This document shows, in pieces, positions 48,088 through 61,600 of a stretch of 64,000 nt of DNA. Numbering within the stretch: position 1 is the stretch's first letter; each line of letters opens with the position of its first letter. The stretch is from Eutypa lata (Eukaryota > Ascomycota > Sordariomycetes > Xylariales > Diatrypaceae): positions 5,084,001 to 5,148,000 of the forward strand of contig JAKULF010000005.1 in assembly GCA_022661535.1 (NCBI GenBank), written 5' to 3'. The notes under the pieces are model-generated. The model ran no database searches. It was not told where the DNA came from and saw only the letters and a program-made list of their open reading frames with translations. The position numbers and the translations under genes were made by a program.

Positions 48088-49163
48088 GGTTAGACCATCC
48101 AGAACTTCAACTATAAAAGGGGGGAGCCCGCGCAGCCGTCAACGAACTCGACTATACAGTCCAAACCAATCAACAGAAAGGCGGCTCCACGAGCCCGTAT
48201 ATCAAACACTCAACCTCGGTCGGCTGGGAGATAGAAACCAGCAGCCCCAACACAGTAGAAACGTATCTCATGACATGCGATATTAACAAGTTCTTAATGA
48301 ATCTCTTCAGTAAAGGTAGGGGGGAACAAAGTGCGTAAGTAGATGGCTCGTCCGGAAGTTGTCCACGACGATGAGCGAGGCGTGACCAGCTGAATTGGAG
48401 GTAAGAGAGCTACTAGCTCTAAAGACTAGGCGCAACGGCTTTGAAATATCTCAACTGAGGAGCTTCGCAGTGCTTCGTAGTGTATAGCTAGCGCCGCCGA
48501 CAGGATTGTGGGGTAAACTTATAAGAGGAGAAGAGCAAGACCTAACAACCCAATAAGAGAACACTCGGATTTGTTTCTACCGATGGATCAGAGGAGTATT
48601 ATGTAGCCGACCTCAATACGTAAGTACATAGTTAATTGATTGAGAGATAACGGACGTAGGGCTGGTCGCTCTCGAGATGGCGGTGTCTACACGTAGGGCT
48701 CTTCTCACTGGTAATCCGAGATCTTAAAAGTGAGATTACGCAGCGTTTTGTTTTGTTTCGGACGTGAAAAAGGTGTATAGCAGAACAAGAACAAGATTAA
48801 CTTGACGTGATGTGTATGGTACATGCTCTTTTGCCCTTCACCCTTCACTTATTAGCACGGGACAGGCTTTGGATGATGCGCCAAACAGGCTCTTCTAGCC
48901 TCTAGGACCCCCTAGTGAACACTGAGGAATAGCATCCGCTCATGAGGATGGATGTTGAAGTTTGATGTGGGTCTCCATGGATGTGGAGATATCGACAACA
49001 CTAAGGACGGAGTCTCCACCATAATGCAAGCCTGCTGGGCTAGTATTGTATCAGGCGTAAATATCAGTACGTACATTATGTAGTGAAATGAGAAAAGTAT
49101 TATACAATACATGCATATATGTACCTAAGCTTGTTGTAACGGAAGGACAGGGATAGCTGGTTA

Positions 49164-50217
49164 TCAGGTAGTAGTAGTAAAAGTGACGGTGGTGGTGGTG
49201 GTGGCCGTGTTGGTGTTAGATGGCATTGAGGACTCGATGTAATTCACCAGTCCCTCGTTGTCCTTCGCAGTGCAAAATGAGAACCCGAGATTTGGCCGGT
49301 TCATTATAGGTACAAGGATATTGTACACCGGATTGAAAGAAGCTTGTTGGTTGGCGCTGTTGACCAGGGGTGCCATGAGTACCATGGATGTATGGAAGTT
49401 CATCTAAAGGGGAAGGCTGATGGTGGTCGTGTACCTTCAATTGACAACGGAGCAACACTTACACACCAATCCGGGACAGCCGTAAAGATACTTAAAGGTA
49501 CCTCTACTTGCCCATAGCTCATAACCGCCGCATTCCCCCATACCACGTAGATAATCTGTAGTTACAGTCTCAAAAACTACCTATCTAGCTTTGCAATGCT
49601 GCAGTTTCGAGTGCACTGCATGAAAGCACTACATCTCTACAGTCTACATTCTAGTTCCAAGAGCTGCAGTTGAGAGTACAATAACGATTCACCGTTAGCT
49701 GTTGCACCATAACGAGGATTCGTATTCTTTGCACGCTGGAAGTGAGCTCTATTACTAGCGCTTATAGGTAAGTACGCTATTGTATAATACCTAAGTAGGT
49801 ACGGTTCCTGAAATATATGGATGTGATCCTCCTCGCCTCAAGTGTCTCGGTGGTTTCATCACCATTTATTAGATGAGCAGGAAAATTCATTGAAAGCTTC
49901 CAAAGATTTGATTCATGCCCAAGCCATACTATCTGCAGGAAGTTGGTAATTTGAAGAGAAGCTCTAGTCAAAAATTAAAGGATAATAATTTCGGTGAGGA
50001 AAGGAGATTGATAACAATTCTGTGGGCGTAGGCTGGCAGGGTTAATGATCGATGTACTTCCCTATACCTTGTAACTATGTGGATATCAAGAATACACGCG
50101 CGGAGAGGTCTCTGCCTCTAATGTGAGTCCAAGCTCCCCACACTGCACGATATAGTAGTACCAGGTTGGAGAAGGAACGATCGACATAAGAAAGTCCTTG
50201 TACAATTCTGGATAACC
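49164..50217 (-). pseudogene. Possible spliced gene or relic, family unknown
   Basis: Minus-strand pieces with protein-like content. Best pair: exon 49463-49555 (acceptor CTACAG; reads IIYVVWGNAAVMSYGQVEV and ends PDWC), a 59-bp intron GTAAGT...TTTAG at 49404-49462, then exon 49164-49403 (MNFHTSMVLMAPLVNS to a Thr-rich end and stop). Both are phase 0. Upstream there is an acceptor-preceded open piece, 50086-50217 (GYPELYKDFLMSIVPSPTWY, stop TGA). Another lies at 49777-49926 behind a CTTCCTGCAG acceptor (IVWLGHESNLWKLSMNFP). I could not join them all in one frame, so this may be a decaying gene, two short genes, or chance. No homolog recognised. Confidence 0.3.
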
Positions 50218-50561
50218 CTGCGGAAACAAAACTTTTTATCGAGGCGAAACAATATAACTAAACTAATTAGATTTTACAATGCTATCCAGCTTACCGTCAT
50301 TTGGTTGTTATATACAACAACTATATGAGACTTTTAAGAAAATAGAATTCAACTATAACTGCTAACATGGAGACGAATATACGTAGCCTAGCAATTTTCA
50401 ACCTTTTACGTATATATACGTACATTTAATCACCGGTATCGAGAGCTGCCTACATATATATGTATGTGTATGCAGTAGGGATCTTAAGGTACCTACAATA
50501 CAATGAAACGAATTGGCATTTAATTGGACTACGATGACAGCTAGGATACCTACATACATAC

Positions 50562-50697
50562 CAAGCGGTAGACAAAAAAATTGTCAAAACTCGCACTGGC
50601 CTAGAATCGGTGTTTTGTATGTGATTTTGGTGGTGCGGGGACAGTGCGGATAGTGCGAAATCGGGTGGTTTCTGACAATTTTTTTGTCCACCGCTTG
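50562..50697. mobile_element. Tc1/mariner-type MITE
   Basis: A 136-bp element with near-perfect terminal inverted repeats of about 25 bp. The left end reads CAAGCGGTAGACAAAAAAAT. The right end, reverse complemented, reads CAAGCGGTGGACAAAAAAAT, and both continue TGTCA. TIRs with GGTGGACAAAA are common in Tc1-like elements. A TA lies within one or two bases outside each end, in keeping with TA target duplication. The 85-bp interior is non-coding. Confidence 0.8.
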
Positions 50698-53600
50698 CAT
50701 ACATACTAGGTTGCAGTGGCTTTTCTGGATCCCCGGTCTGTGTCCGCAATTGATCTCGTAGGCTGTTCGTGGCTGTCTTTGGAATATTGACTGAACTGTT
50801 ACTTTGTACACATATGGGTGTTGTGGATACTGTGGGTGCCAAAAGCGGAGACAGCGTGCATGCGGGACTCCGGAGACATCCAGACAGACATCTAAGAGCG
50901 CTGCGGGCATCGAGCAAGACCGCTCCGAGTACTCCTCCTTCTCCAACCGTAGCTCTGAGCTATAACTACATACATACATATGCTACATGTGCTATATACT
51001 CAGGAGGTATGGAAATATTCCCTTGCGTTCTTGCGTGCGTGCGCGCGTGCATGATGTGGAGCGGACGTAGAGCAGTGCGTAGAAATGCCATAACTGTTCG
51101 TCTACGTACATACATACGTGTATGTACTTTAAATACCTACATACATAGGTAGGCAAATGGGCATACCTTCAGTTGCATACATATCTGCGTTGACCTAGAG
51201 CAATGCCCGCATCACGCATCGAGCATCAAACTACGATTCGATGCCATTGAAGACTCAAATTACAAGTATGATGATGTCAACATATAAGCTACTACTAACA
51301 TCTATTGTATAAACTTCGGCATGATCAATAGCGATGCCTAGCCATTGAAGTTATCAAGAATGGTTGGATTTGCTGATCTTCTTAGAGCTTTTGATTTGTC
51401 TTCGGATGTTTTTCTGTCCCCGCAATCTCATGGACTCACAGACTCATGGACAGGTATAATCCTTGAATCTCAAAAGAGACTTGGCAAGTGGGGCCAATGC
51501 ATTTGCGCCGTGCATGACTTATCCGCCTGCCACTCTGCAGGAGGTGAGTCTTTCGTCGTCTTGGTCGTCCAACAGGAAACACTCCCCAGCTTTTAACTAC
51601 CTGTTAAGCAGTTTCTACATAAACAAGTTAACTATCAGATCATTTACATATACCCCAGACATAATCCTCCGTTAGATATATACATACGTACATAATTCGT
51701 ACATACCTGGTATATTGACGCGGAGCTACGACAGCCGCATTCTGCAATGCCTTGATGACTTTTCAACCTAAACAGGAACAGGAAGATCCCACCCTATCTA
51801 TGTCTGTTAATCTTTTCTTATTCTAGAAGCCCTTTTCTGCAAGCAAGCGCCTCCTATGCTGGCGTGCAGTTCGGTGTTGAGACCGTCTTTGTGGGGTTTG
51901 TTGTAATGCCCCTGTAATAGTCACGAATAGGAACCAACCATTGCGGAGTAGTCATATTCAATATACATATTCAATTATGTTGGTGTCAACTCTACATCAC
52001 TGCAATCAGCGCCCATCTACTATGTAGTATACAACTACACAGTTCCCCAGAATCGAATTGTGACGTATACCTAAGGACTCTACCAGTTTCGAGCTTCCTA
52101 ACGATCTTCTCACTACAGCTAGCATGAGTGAAGATGAAGCCCATCAGTTACCCAGCTCCTATCAACTCCCTATAACTCTGCATATTATTACCCAATATGA
52201 CAAGCAATTCTTGATTTTCGTACATCGAATAACCTCCGGAGGCTTTCTTAAGAAATGTCTCGATTCCAGCTTATCCGCATTGATAGATACAAGCTAGTAC
52301 CATGTTGTTAACTCTGTCATTTCATTAATCTCAAATGAAATCTTATATCGAGTTCCGTTCCAGCCGACTTAGTAACAAATGCCAAATACACACTACTTCA
52401 CTATCTAGGCTTCATCAGCTCTAGCTTCTTACGTAGACAGCGAAACTAAACGATTCATGTTTAGAATTATTGCTCACATGGTGACCTGCCTAGATGAGCC
52501 CCATTTTGAGGCGTGCAGCATTGCTTACATATTCTTTGTGAGGTACAATATACTCTCATGTTCTGTAGAGTGGTTAACCTCGGAGGTTTTTTGATGCATA
52601 TTTTATTGCTTGTACACACATGCGCAACCCCAGACAAACCAGAAGAATCTTAGTTATTCAATACCCGAACTTGCCTCGATGAACCTTAGGAACTGTGTGC
52701 CAGTCTCACTGTTATCCTCTAGGTGGGGTTGTGATACGCGCTTCAGCTTTCCAATCACGGTTCTCAACCGTCCATCCTTAGGAATCGATCTTCTATCCAC
52801 TAATAAGTATGCTATCGATTTCCGGTTCGGTTGTTTCCCCAGCTACTTACCCCAGATCTACATTGACGCCACTCAAGCTTATATAGCATGAATGCCCTTA
52901 TTCAGCACGTGTTGACATAATAAGTAGATATTAACAAGCCGTCTTAGATATAACGCCATTGGGTCTTGACACCTTAGCCATCGCATGCCTTACTTGATTA
53001 ATCCATTCCATTCATTTGACATGCTGCCCTAAAAGTCTTATTCCTACGCGCAGGGCATATTTTCTCCGATGAGATAAGCGAGCATCATGTAGTCCTGGTC
53101 TTCAACCCCATCCAGTATTCCCAGACGGGTTCGACCCAAAGGCAAGGTCTGAGATGCGCTTAGCGGCAGGACGCACAGCATCGTGTCGTTCCGTCTATAG
53201 TTGCCGGGTCCAAAGCCAAAAGCAAGCGAGACTCAATATCGAGCCGTCTCGAGTGCTCGTCACCACCTAACAGAAACCTAGCAGTACTACATTAGCAAGT
53301 AAGCGTCCGAGACAAAGACAAAGGGACGGCATGAAAGACCGCGGTCGGCCAGGCAGATTGGTCGATAACCTGATCCACCGAGAAAGGGCGGGGAGCTGCA
53401 CATAACCGCTTAATGTGTATAACGTATTTTGCCGCTGTTTCCTATTTAGGAAGCAGGAAGAGATCTCGAAACCTTAAAACCTTCCATGATTCGGCCCACA
53501 ATGGGGTGGGCGACCCTTTTCCTAGCGAATAGGGTATTAAGGGGGGAAAATGAGACGAGCCATACATCTCCTTTCCTCCGTGCCTTTCAAGCCACGCCGG

Positions 53601-55641
53601 CCGGCCCTGGGTAAGATAGAGCCTCACGATGGGACGCGGACCCTCCCCTTCCCCTAGAACGTCGAGCACGAGAATGTCCTCCTCTTACCATACACCTAGC
53701 GTAGAAATTGCATGCAGGAACTCGTCTTAGCTCGACATGGCCTCCACGTTGTCGCTGGGTCTAATGGGCTTTGCCGAAGATGCACTACTACCAGCAGCAG
53801 GCACGCACGTTTCTATTGTCGTCACCCACGCGTGGCACAAAGCTGGGTTAGATGGGCGATACTCCTAAGGCATCAATCAGTGCAGTCCAGGCAAGCCATT
53901 TCCAGGTCTCGAGCTTCCTTTTCACCCAAGATGGTTAACCGGTCAATACACGGCCTCCGTCTCTGTGCCTAGGTCTGGCACCCGGGGTTTCCATTTCCGA
54001 CAATATTGCCATTAGTGCGTGGCATTCAAGATCTGACCAAGGTGATTAATCTGATACATCGATTTGTGCGTGTGCTATCTATCTCTTCTGGGCCGCTTAA
54101 TCTCAACATCCTCGCTAAATAAACATGACGAGTAGCCATCCATCCACCTACCTCCTAGCTACCTTCCACCCTATAAAGGCGTATATAACTATTTATCTCA
54201 GACCTCTCATGATATTACTGGCTTACATAGGCCGGCACGGTAGCGGCGGCAGAAATAGCAGCAACATGGGACAAGCGAAGTCCATACCTAGCTACAACGT
54301 GGCCAACCAGTTAGCTAACTGTGTTTTGATGCTTCGTCCCATGGTTCAGCGTCCTTGTCTCACGTTACTCCGTGCCGCGGTAATCAGTTTTCATTTGTGT
54401 CATTCTAACCTCATTCTCTCTCTCTCTCTCGGCCTTTCCTCCAGCGTGTAATATGGCTGCTGAAATCATACGCTGAGGTAAACGAAACGACTCAAACACT
54501 TATGTCTTAGGTACCATGAATATTTACCATCATAACTTACCTACATCTGCGGTCTCAAATTACACCTTAACTAGACCATACTCCTTGATGCCTCATGTCT
54601 AGGTCAAGCGAAAGATTTCTCTATACCGACTACTGTCAACTCACTACCAGGGCTAAAATCAAATGGTTCATTCCCCAAATTTCCAACATCACATATTTCG
54701 ATAAACAGCCCTCCGAGAAAGAAAAAGAGGAAGGGGAAAGGGGAAGGGAACAAGCCAACTCTCTCGCTCTTCTGATTGGGATAAACAAATCCCATTCGAG
54801 GAGCCTGTATAAAGACGAACTGTTCAGTACGTCCTAGTTATCGCAACAGATAGGCACATATATTGATATATGAATATAAGGAATCTGTAGACCGAACCAC
54901 TATTATTCTCAATCTACCTCGTGTTAATATTTGAAATTCATTCCATGATATCGCATCTCAAGTAAACAACGAAGGCATCTTCACCTAACAAATACCCTGC
55001 AGGTTTGAGTGGATTATGTCCATAGAAGATGATACGACAATTGTAGTTTTCGTATTGTTAACATCACGACACCAACAACAAACTTGCTTGCCTACGTACG
55101 TACGTAGCTTCGTCCATGCGCGTCTTATAACTTATACGTATATATGTAAGTCGTCAGCATTAGCCTGTCGAAGCTTTTAGTTTCAGAGACCATCCAAGTA
55201 CACCAAGTCGAGCAATTAGACATGTATGAGGAAGTGAAAGAAAAGCACACTACATGAAACCCCTTCAACGTACTAAACAAGCAAGGCAATATGTAGGCAT
55301 CGTGGAAGTTAGGAGCTTAGCTCTGAAGGCATTACAAATGTATTAATCAAGCAACAATTCATACTGAACCCAACCACCTCAAGAACGCCGCGCAATGCCA
55401 AACAAGTTCAAGCAGTGCCCTATCCATCCAGCCATCCATCTAGCAGTCCATCCATCCATTCGCTGCATGATCCCTATACACAAGCCAGCTTCGTAGTCTC
55501 AACATATTTGCAGATGCATATAGACAACAACAGCAACAACAACAACAACAACAACAACAATACACACCTCCAAGCTACCAGCAGCGAACGAAAACGAGCT
55601 CCTACTTGCTCGCTGATTCACTCACTCCTCCTTCCCTCCTT

Positions 55642-58600
55642 TCACTTGCTGATATATACCGGAATGCCATAGACGCAAACAGCCGCAGCGGTCAAGTAGC
55701 GCAACCGACAGGCATCTCTAGCCTTCGCGACCGCCTCCACGAGGCTCGTCTGGCCCTGACCTTCCTCATCCCCATTTCCATTTCCATTTCCATTTCCATC
55801 ACCGCCCGTCCGCTTCCCCTTTTTCTCCGCCCCCTTACTCCCCCCATTCCCTTTCCCTTTCCCCTTCCCCTTCCCCTTCCCCTTGCCAGTCCCCATCCTC
55901 TCCCTCTCCTCCGCGAACGTGCCCCTAGCCACCAAACCCCAGACCTCGAACAGCCGCGCGGCGTAGCGGTCGATGTCGCGATCGGTGACGTCCCACAGGG
56001 TGCCGACGACGGCCGGGGCCCCGGCCAGCATGTAGTTGCGGGCGGTGCCGTAGGCGGCGAAGGCGGCGTCGCCGACGTACTCGAGGGCGGCGCTGGAGCA
56101 GCCCATGAGGAGGGCGACGGCGCGGCAGCGCGGCAGGAGCCGCCGCACCGTGCGCGCCCGGATGTACTGCGCCCCGCTGCCGTGCCCGAAGTACAGCAGC
56201 AGGTCGCCGTCGCGGAGCGCCGCCTCGAACTCCGCCTCCGTCGGCGCCCGCCCCTCCACGCTGCGCCACGCCGGCGGCAGGGACCTCGCGAGGGGGCCCC
56301 CGAACGTCGTCGCTGTGTTGGACAGGTCCGCGCTCGGGTTCAGGATGTAGGTTCCCGAGTTGATGGAGGCGTAGTGCCCTTCTCGGGGTTTGGACCGGCG
56401 GGAACGGGAGGAGGTAGTGCTGCTGCCGCTGAGCTCATCATCATCTTCTTCTTCTTCTTCTTCATCTGACGATGAAGAAGAAGAGGAGGAGGCGACTTGC
56501 TGCGGTGGTGATGGTGGTGGTGGTGGTGGTGGTTGCTGCTCCAAGATTGCCTGTCGCAGGTACGCGAGGGACGGGACCCGGGAGACCGAACAGCCTTGCA
56601 TGCAGGGCAGCGACTCCCACGGGAACGCGTGCAGGGCGTTATCGAGAATCAGGATCGTATGGGTGCCCTGGTCGGCGCCAGCGTCGGCGTAGTGCTTAGC
56701 TGCGGCGGCCTGGTACGCGTGCAGGGCGTCGAAGGTCTCGATGACCATGGAGTCGAAGTCGATCTCGTCGTAGGCGTTCCTCTCCCCGTGGAACTGCAGA
56801 ATGTCGACGACGAAGTACAGGAGGTCGGTGAGGTCCTCCTCGAAGTCGCACTCGGGGGCCGTGACGTCGCCTATGCCGATGAAGAGGTCCATGATCCTCG
56901 GGTCGAGGTTGATCTTCGGAGTCTGGGCAGTAGCCTTGGTTCTCCTGCCTCGAACCTGCCGCCTCGAAGGTAGGTACTTGTCGAGGATGTTCAAGAAGCT
57001 CTTCTGGAACCGCGCTAGCAGGTCGGAGCGCTTGTGGTGCTGAGTAAATATACCTTTGAACCCGCCTAGCCACATCTTCTCGATGTCGGTTAGGAGGTTC
57101 TTTAGACGCTCGTCAAGCTCCTCTCGCTCCGTCCACCACACGGATTTAGCCTCCTTTTGGCTCATATCCCGTGCATCATGGCATGTGCGATTAGCTGACT
57201 TAATGATGTCTAGTAGCTCCGAGCGCCCATCCTGGAAAGAGAGGATCTCGGAATCGGAATCCCGCGAACTGGCACGGTCTAGCGGTAGACGGATTGCGAA
57301 AGGGCTGTGACCTGCCTGGAGCTTCGTAATACAGAGGTCGTGCTGGCTGTCGCTCATGGACACCGAGACGACATTCCAAGTTTTGGGGATGACGTCGACA
57401 TAGTCTCGCTGGAATTTGTTCATGTCGATCGAGAACCCGAGGCTAGATCTTCTGTTGTCATGGCCCTTGTCGATGGGCATTGGCCATTCTGGTTTACTTG
57501 CTTTGACTGCATCTAAGCGAAGAGTCTTCCGTTCACGACGCCAGATAAGATTCCGTGCCAGTTCAATAGAGCATGTGGCGTGAGCTGGATGACCTGCCCC
57601 TGTCACTCTAGATGAACTAGTTGTTGATAGGAGAATAGATACATTTTGCAATAAATTTGCAATCCGATGGACAAGCCCACCATCGCCGTTGAGGCTTGCG
57701 GTCGAGTGAGCTTCTAATAGATACTCCTGAGCCTGACGCAAATGGCTCGCGAAATTTCGTGAATCCTGTAGCGCACCCCGGCCTTTTCGAGGTGAAGGCG
57801 ACTTTTTCAATGGCGATCGTTCGCTCTTGTCCATGAGAGACGCTGCCACGGAGGGGAATGAAAGAGTTGACTCTTGAATGACGGAGAACACCGAGTGGTG
57901 GCCCATCTGATCTAGACTCTGACCAATTAAGCCGGTGGCCATCAGCATCCGTTCCTGAGAAAGGTCTGTTGACAATTTCGACAGTTCATAAGCCGCATGT
58001 AGATTTGCAATAGCCGCAGTCCAATCTCCCTTGCTGAGTAAATCCATGGATTGGCATTGTAGGACAGTAGCTCGCAGGAATGATATTTGCACATCTTCCA
58101 CGACTTGAATCGGTGGCGGTGGTTGAACAGGTGATTTTGCTCTTTTTGCTGTGACCCTTTTCGACGTGACGGTGGTCTTGACCTTTGTCGTTCTCGTTGT
58201 TTTAACCTGACGGGCTGGTATCCTCGTAGTTGAGGTCTGCTTGATGCTCAGCGTTGCCATCTTTGATTCAAGTTGGTGTTCCCCCTCTATCTCTGTGACA
58301 GTGCCATTGCTGTTCATTGCTTTCACCATGGCATCTGCCCTATCCATCAACACGGTCTCTACATGTGCATCTTCAGTGTCCCTGTACACACGGCTGAGCT
58401 CACACAAGGCTGTGACCACCGAACAAGTAGGCTCAAGATCAGTAATTGAAGATTTCAATTCCGTTGCGATCTCTAAGGCCTTCTCAGATCTCCCAGCCAT
58501 CAACCATACTAGTGCCAGCCAAGCCTCAGACTGGAATTTGTAAGTTGTCGATTCAGTGCTCTGCGCAACCTTCTTGGCCTGCTCAGCGTAGTACAACGTC

Positions 58601-61600
58601 TCCTGGTACATCCCAACATGTGCGTATATCGAAGACAGTCGCAGCAAGCATCGGAATAGAGGATATACTATCGCCCAGAAGGTTGGACCGGCGCTAGCAG
58701 AAACAAACCCGGACTTGAATATCTGTGAATTATTCAGACTTGATTCATCCCCGGAGGTTTCAGTCTGGGAAATATCATTCACTGAAACGTTACTGCTGGA
58801 ACGTCTTATCTCTTCCAATTTTGCCCAGTCGTGAAACAGAAACTTGACGGCAGTCTTAGAGAAATGCAACGCATTGAGGGTATCGCCACGCTCGAGGGCG
58901 ACCCCTGAGCTCAGGAAGTATGCATTCGCTAACGAGATGCTCCTGTTGGGACCACTGATCCTTCTAAATGGCTGCCCAGAAGATAGCGTGGCAGCATTGC
59001 GGGCTTCAGTTAGGTGGTGGTCAGCTTTGTCAATGTCCCCTACAGTCAAGTGGTATTCAGCAGCAGCTAGGTGGTAAATAGCCCGAGATTCATGGGAGAG
59101 CTCGGAATGAGAAATAAACTCCCTGTTCTCCTCCAGAATCTTCTCCACTTTCGTTGACCGCCCTAGATTTAAGTGTCGAATGCAAAGAGCAGTGCTCTGT
59201 GTCAACAACAAATCTGGAGTAGTGGTGGCTATAAGTTTAGAGATTCTAGTAGAGACTTCTAGCACATCTGCCGAAAGGAGCTCTAGACCCCTTACCCGCG
59301 CAAAGTCGGCAAGAGACTGAAGAGTTGTCTGTAGCTGGGCTGGATTATCGATATAGTCCGAAAGGTCTTCTGTTGAGTGGCTTTTGGAAGCAAAGGTTTT
59401 CCAACAAGCTAAGGCTTTCTTGGTTGACGAATCATCCATAGAAGCATCCACTAGACTAAACATGCAGGCTGTCAATGATTGAAGATGTGGTATGTAACGA
59501 GCCAAGCCAATGTCATTTCCTAAGTTTGCGGTTGTCAAGCTCTCAACTGCGATTTGGGCTTCTGCTCGTACTTGGGCTGTCTCGTTCCCCGTATCCAGAT
59601 TGATATTGAGTAACTGCAACAAAGTTCTGAGTCTTCGAATGGGGAATTGTTCGGGAGAGTAATGCTCTAACAACGACTTAATCGTGGGATGTGAGAGTCC
59701 CACGTCCTGGCGAAAATTACTATCAGTTGAGATGATGAAATATAAGTCATGTTCTAAGGCGGTGACTTTATCAGATTCATCGAGAAGCCAGGTCCAGTCA
59801 ATTGGCTTCCGATCAATCTTGGCCAGGCTGCATACAGCTCGGGAGAGTACGTCGGCATTTGCAGTTTGCTGCCATACTTTGAAAAGAGGCTGCGTGGCGA
59901 GTTTGGAAGTAATCGCTGTAACAATATCTTGGTTGACTAAATGGTCTCTGATAGAACGAAAGGCATCTGTTGCATCATCACGTTGTCCAGAGGACCTACA
60001 CAGCTCCGCAAACTTTTCCCATTTTACGAGAAGCTGTGCACGGGATTGTTCATTAGCTGGCCGTTCCATGACAGTGCTGATGGAGCGACGAAGGGCACGT
60101 CGTGAACTGGGCTCTGTTGCCTTCGATTTTTGCAGTAAGATATGTTGTCGATAGTAGAGATGAGATATCTTAACATAGTAGGAAGAGGACGGATCGCTCT
60201 TCACAGCCTGAAACGTGAGCCCCATGTGTTCTAGCAGCGTTAAGCAATCCCGAAGAATCGGATCCATGTGGTCCCATGCCATACAATCCTCATCCAGGGA
60301 CTTGTTAGTGAGCATTAAAGCAGAATCAAGGATCTGATGCAGGTATTTCGATAACAACTGCCGCCGCTGTTCGAAGCGGAGAAACTCCTTGGTACTACCA
60401 GCTGACGGCGGCGGCGATCCAAGCCATTTTAATGTAAAGCGTGGTAGTTGGAAGATGAGCTTCTTAAGGTTTAACAATGTACTTGAAGTCAAACTAAGCT
60501 CAGATCCTAGATTTTTAGAACTAATGACGATATGAATGGCGGTTTTCCTGACGAGACAGAGACTGATTAGGAGGTCATCTAATTCTGTAACTTGACCACT
60601 AAGTGGCTTTTGCAACGCATCTAAGATTTCGATGATAAGGCTCTCGTCAACTTGTGGTGACTGCTTGAGGGCAAGTGATAGCAACTGCGCATTTACAGCA
60701 CAACGCTTGGCCATTGAATCATGCTCAGGGTCCATGAGATCGTTGAGCTTTGTCATCCATTTTCTCGCCTCGTTGATATCTCCAGTGTCTCGTGATGACG
60801 TCCCAAGAACTTGATATATGGCGGCTAGAGGCGTGTTTGAAGACCTTACCGGTCTGAGCCCTAGCTCCTCGATCCGCTTCCAGACTTGACAGAACGCATT
60901 GTCGATGGTACGAAAAGTGACAACTGGCTCTAAGGTAGTCCGTCTTACAAAGGCGCTTAAACATCTTGACAGAGGTAGGAGGATATCCTTGTCCACGTCG
61001 CCCTTATGGTCGGACACACGCCATGACTGAAGCCTGGCAGTGATCCCGAGCACCTGAATCTCTAGAGCTGTCTTAGGAGATGGACTGAGTCTTGGTTCTA
61101 CGGCCGTAGCGTCATCTTTTGGTGCTATACTCGGTGATAATGACAAGAGGATTTTGGACAGACTTTCCAGCTGGCTCGCACACTTTGTTCGGTCTGATTT
61201 CCCTCCCTGTAGAGAAAGGAGAAGTAGATTCTCTGGGGATGATGCAGTGGATTGTCGCAGATAGGGGAGTGCAGTATCCAAGTGTGATGTCTTCTTCAAG
61301 CCAAGGAGAATGCGGAGAGCCTGAAGTTGGGCGGTGATTATTAAGCTAAGAAGCGGGCCTGGAGTACTGATGCCGGGGAAATCCAGTAGCTCGGAAAAGG
61401 TCTTTGCAGCTGAGCTCTGTTCAGGGGCTGGGGCTGCTTTGCTTTTCTTGGTGCCATGTTGAACAACCATATTTTCGAGACGTCGTTTTAATATCCGTAG
61501 TTCCTTTGTGGCTTGCTCAAACAAGTTCAGGCCGATTAACTTGTTCACAAATGAGGACATTCCTGATTCCAATTGTAATTCAGGAAGTACAACATCTCCG

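Larger units (their letters stand above)
48088..55641. other. 7.5-kb gene-poor region
   Basis: No confident protein gene between the second transcription factor and separase. The first few hundred bases are promoter for the transcription factor. Inside lie a MITE (50562-50697), several protein-like but broken minus-strand pieces (49164-50217), a possible plus-strand relic ending at 52891, and many TACATA/TAGGTA short repeats. The last part (55400-55641) has CATC and CAA repeats beside the separase stop. Composition is near normal, unlike the RIP tract. Confidence 0.6.

Noticed and set aside
50584..50979. 131-codon minus-strand frame over the MITE
   Set aside because: It runs through the MITE's inverted repeat and shows no protein-like pattern.
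53115..53145. GGGTTCGACCC as a tRNA T arm
   Set aside because: No A box or pairing acceptor stem at the needed distance upstream.
53442..54451. Several 75-108-codon frames in the gene-poor stretch
   Set aside because: No conserved motif, no consistent splice sites, and the frames lie on both strands.
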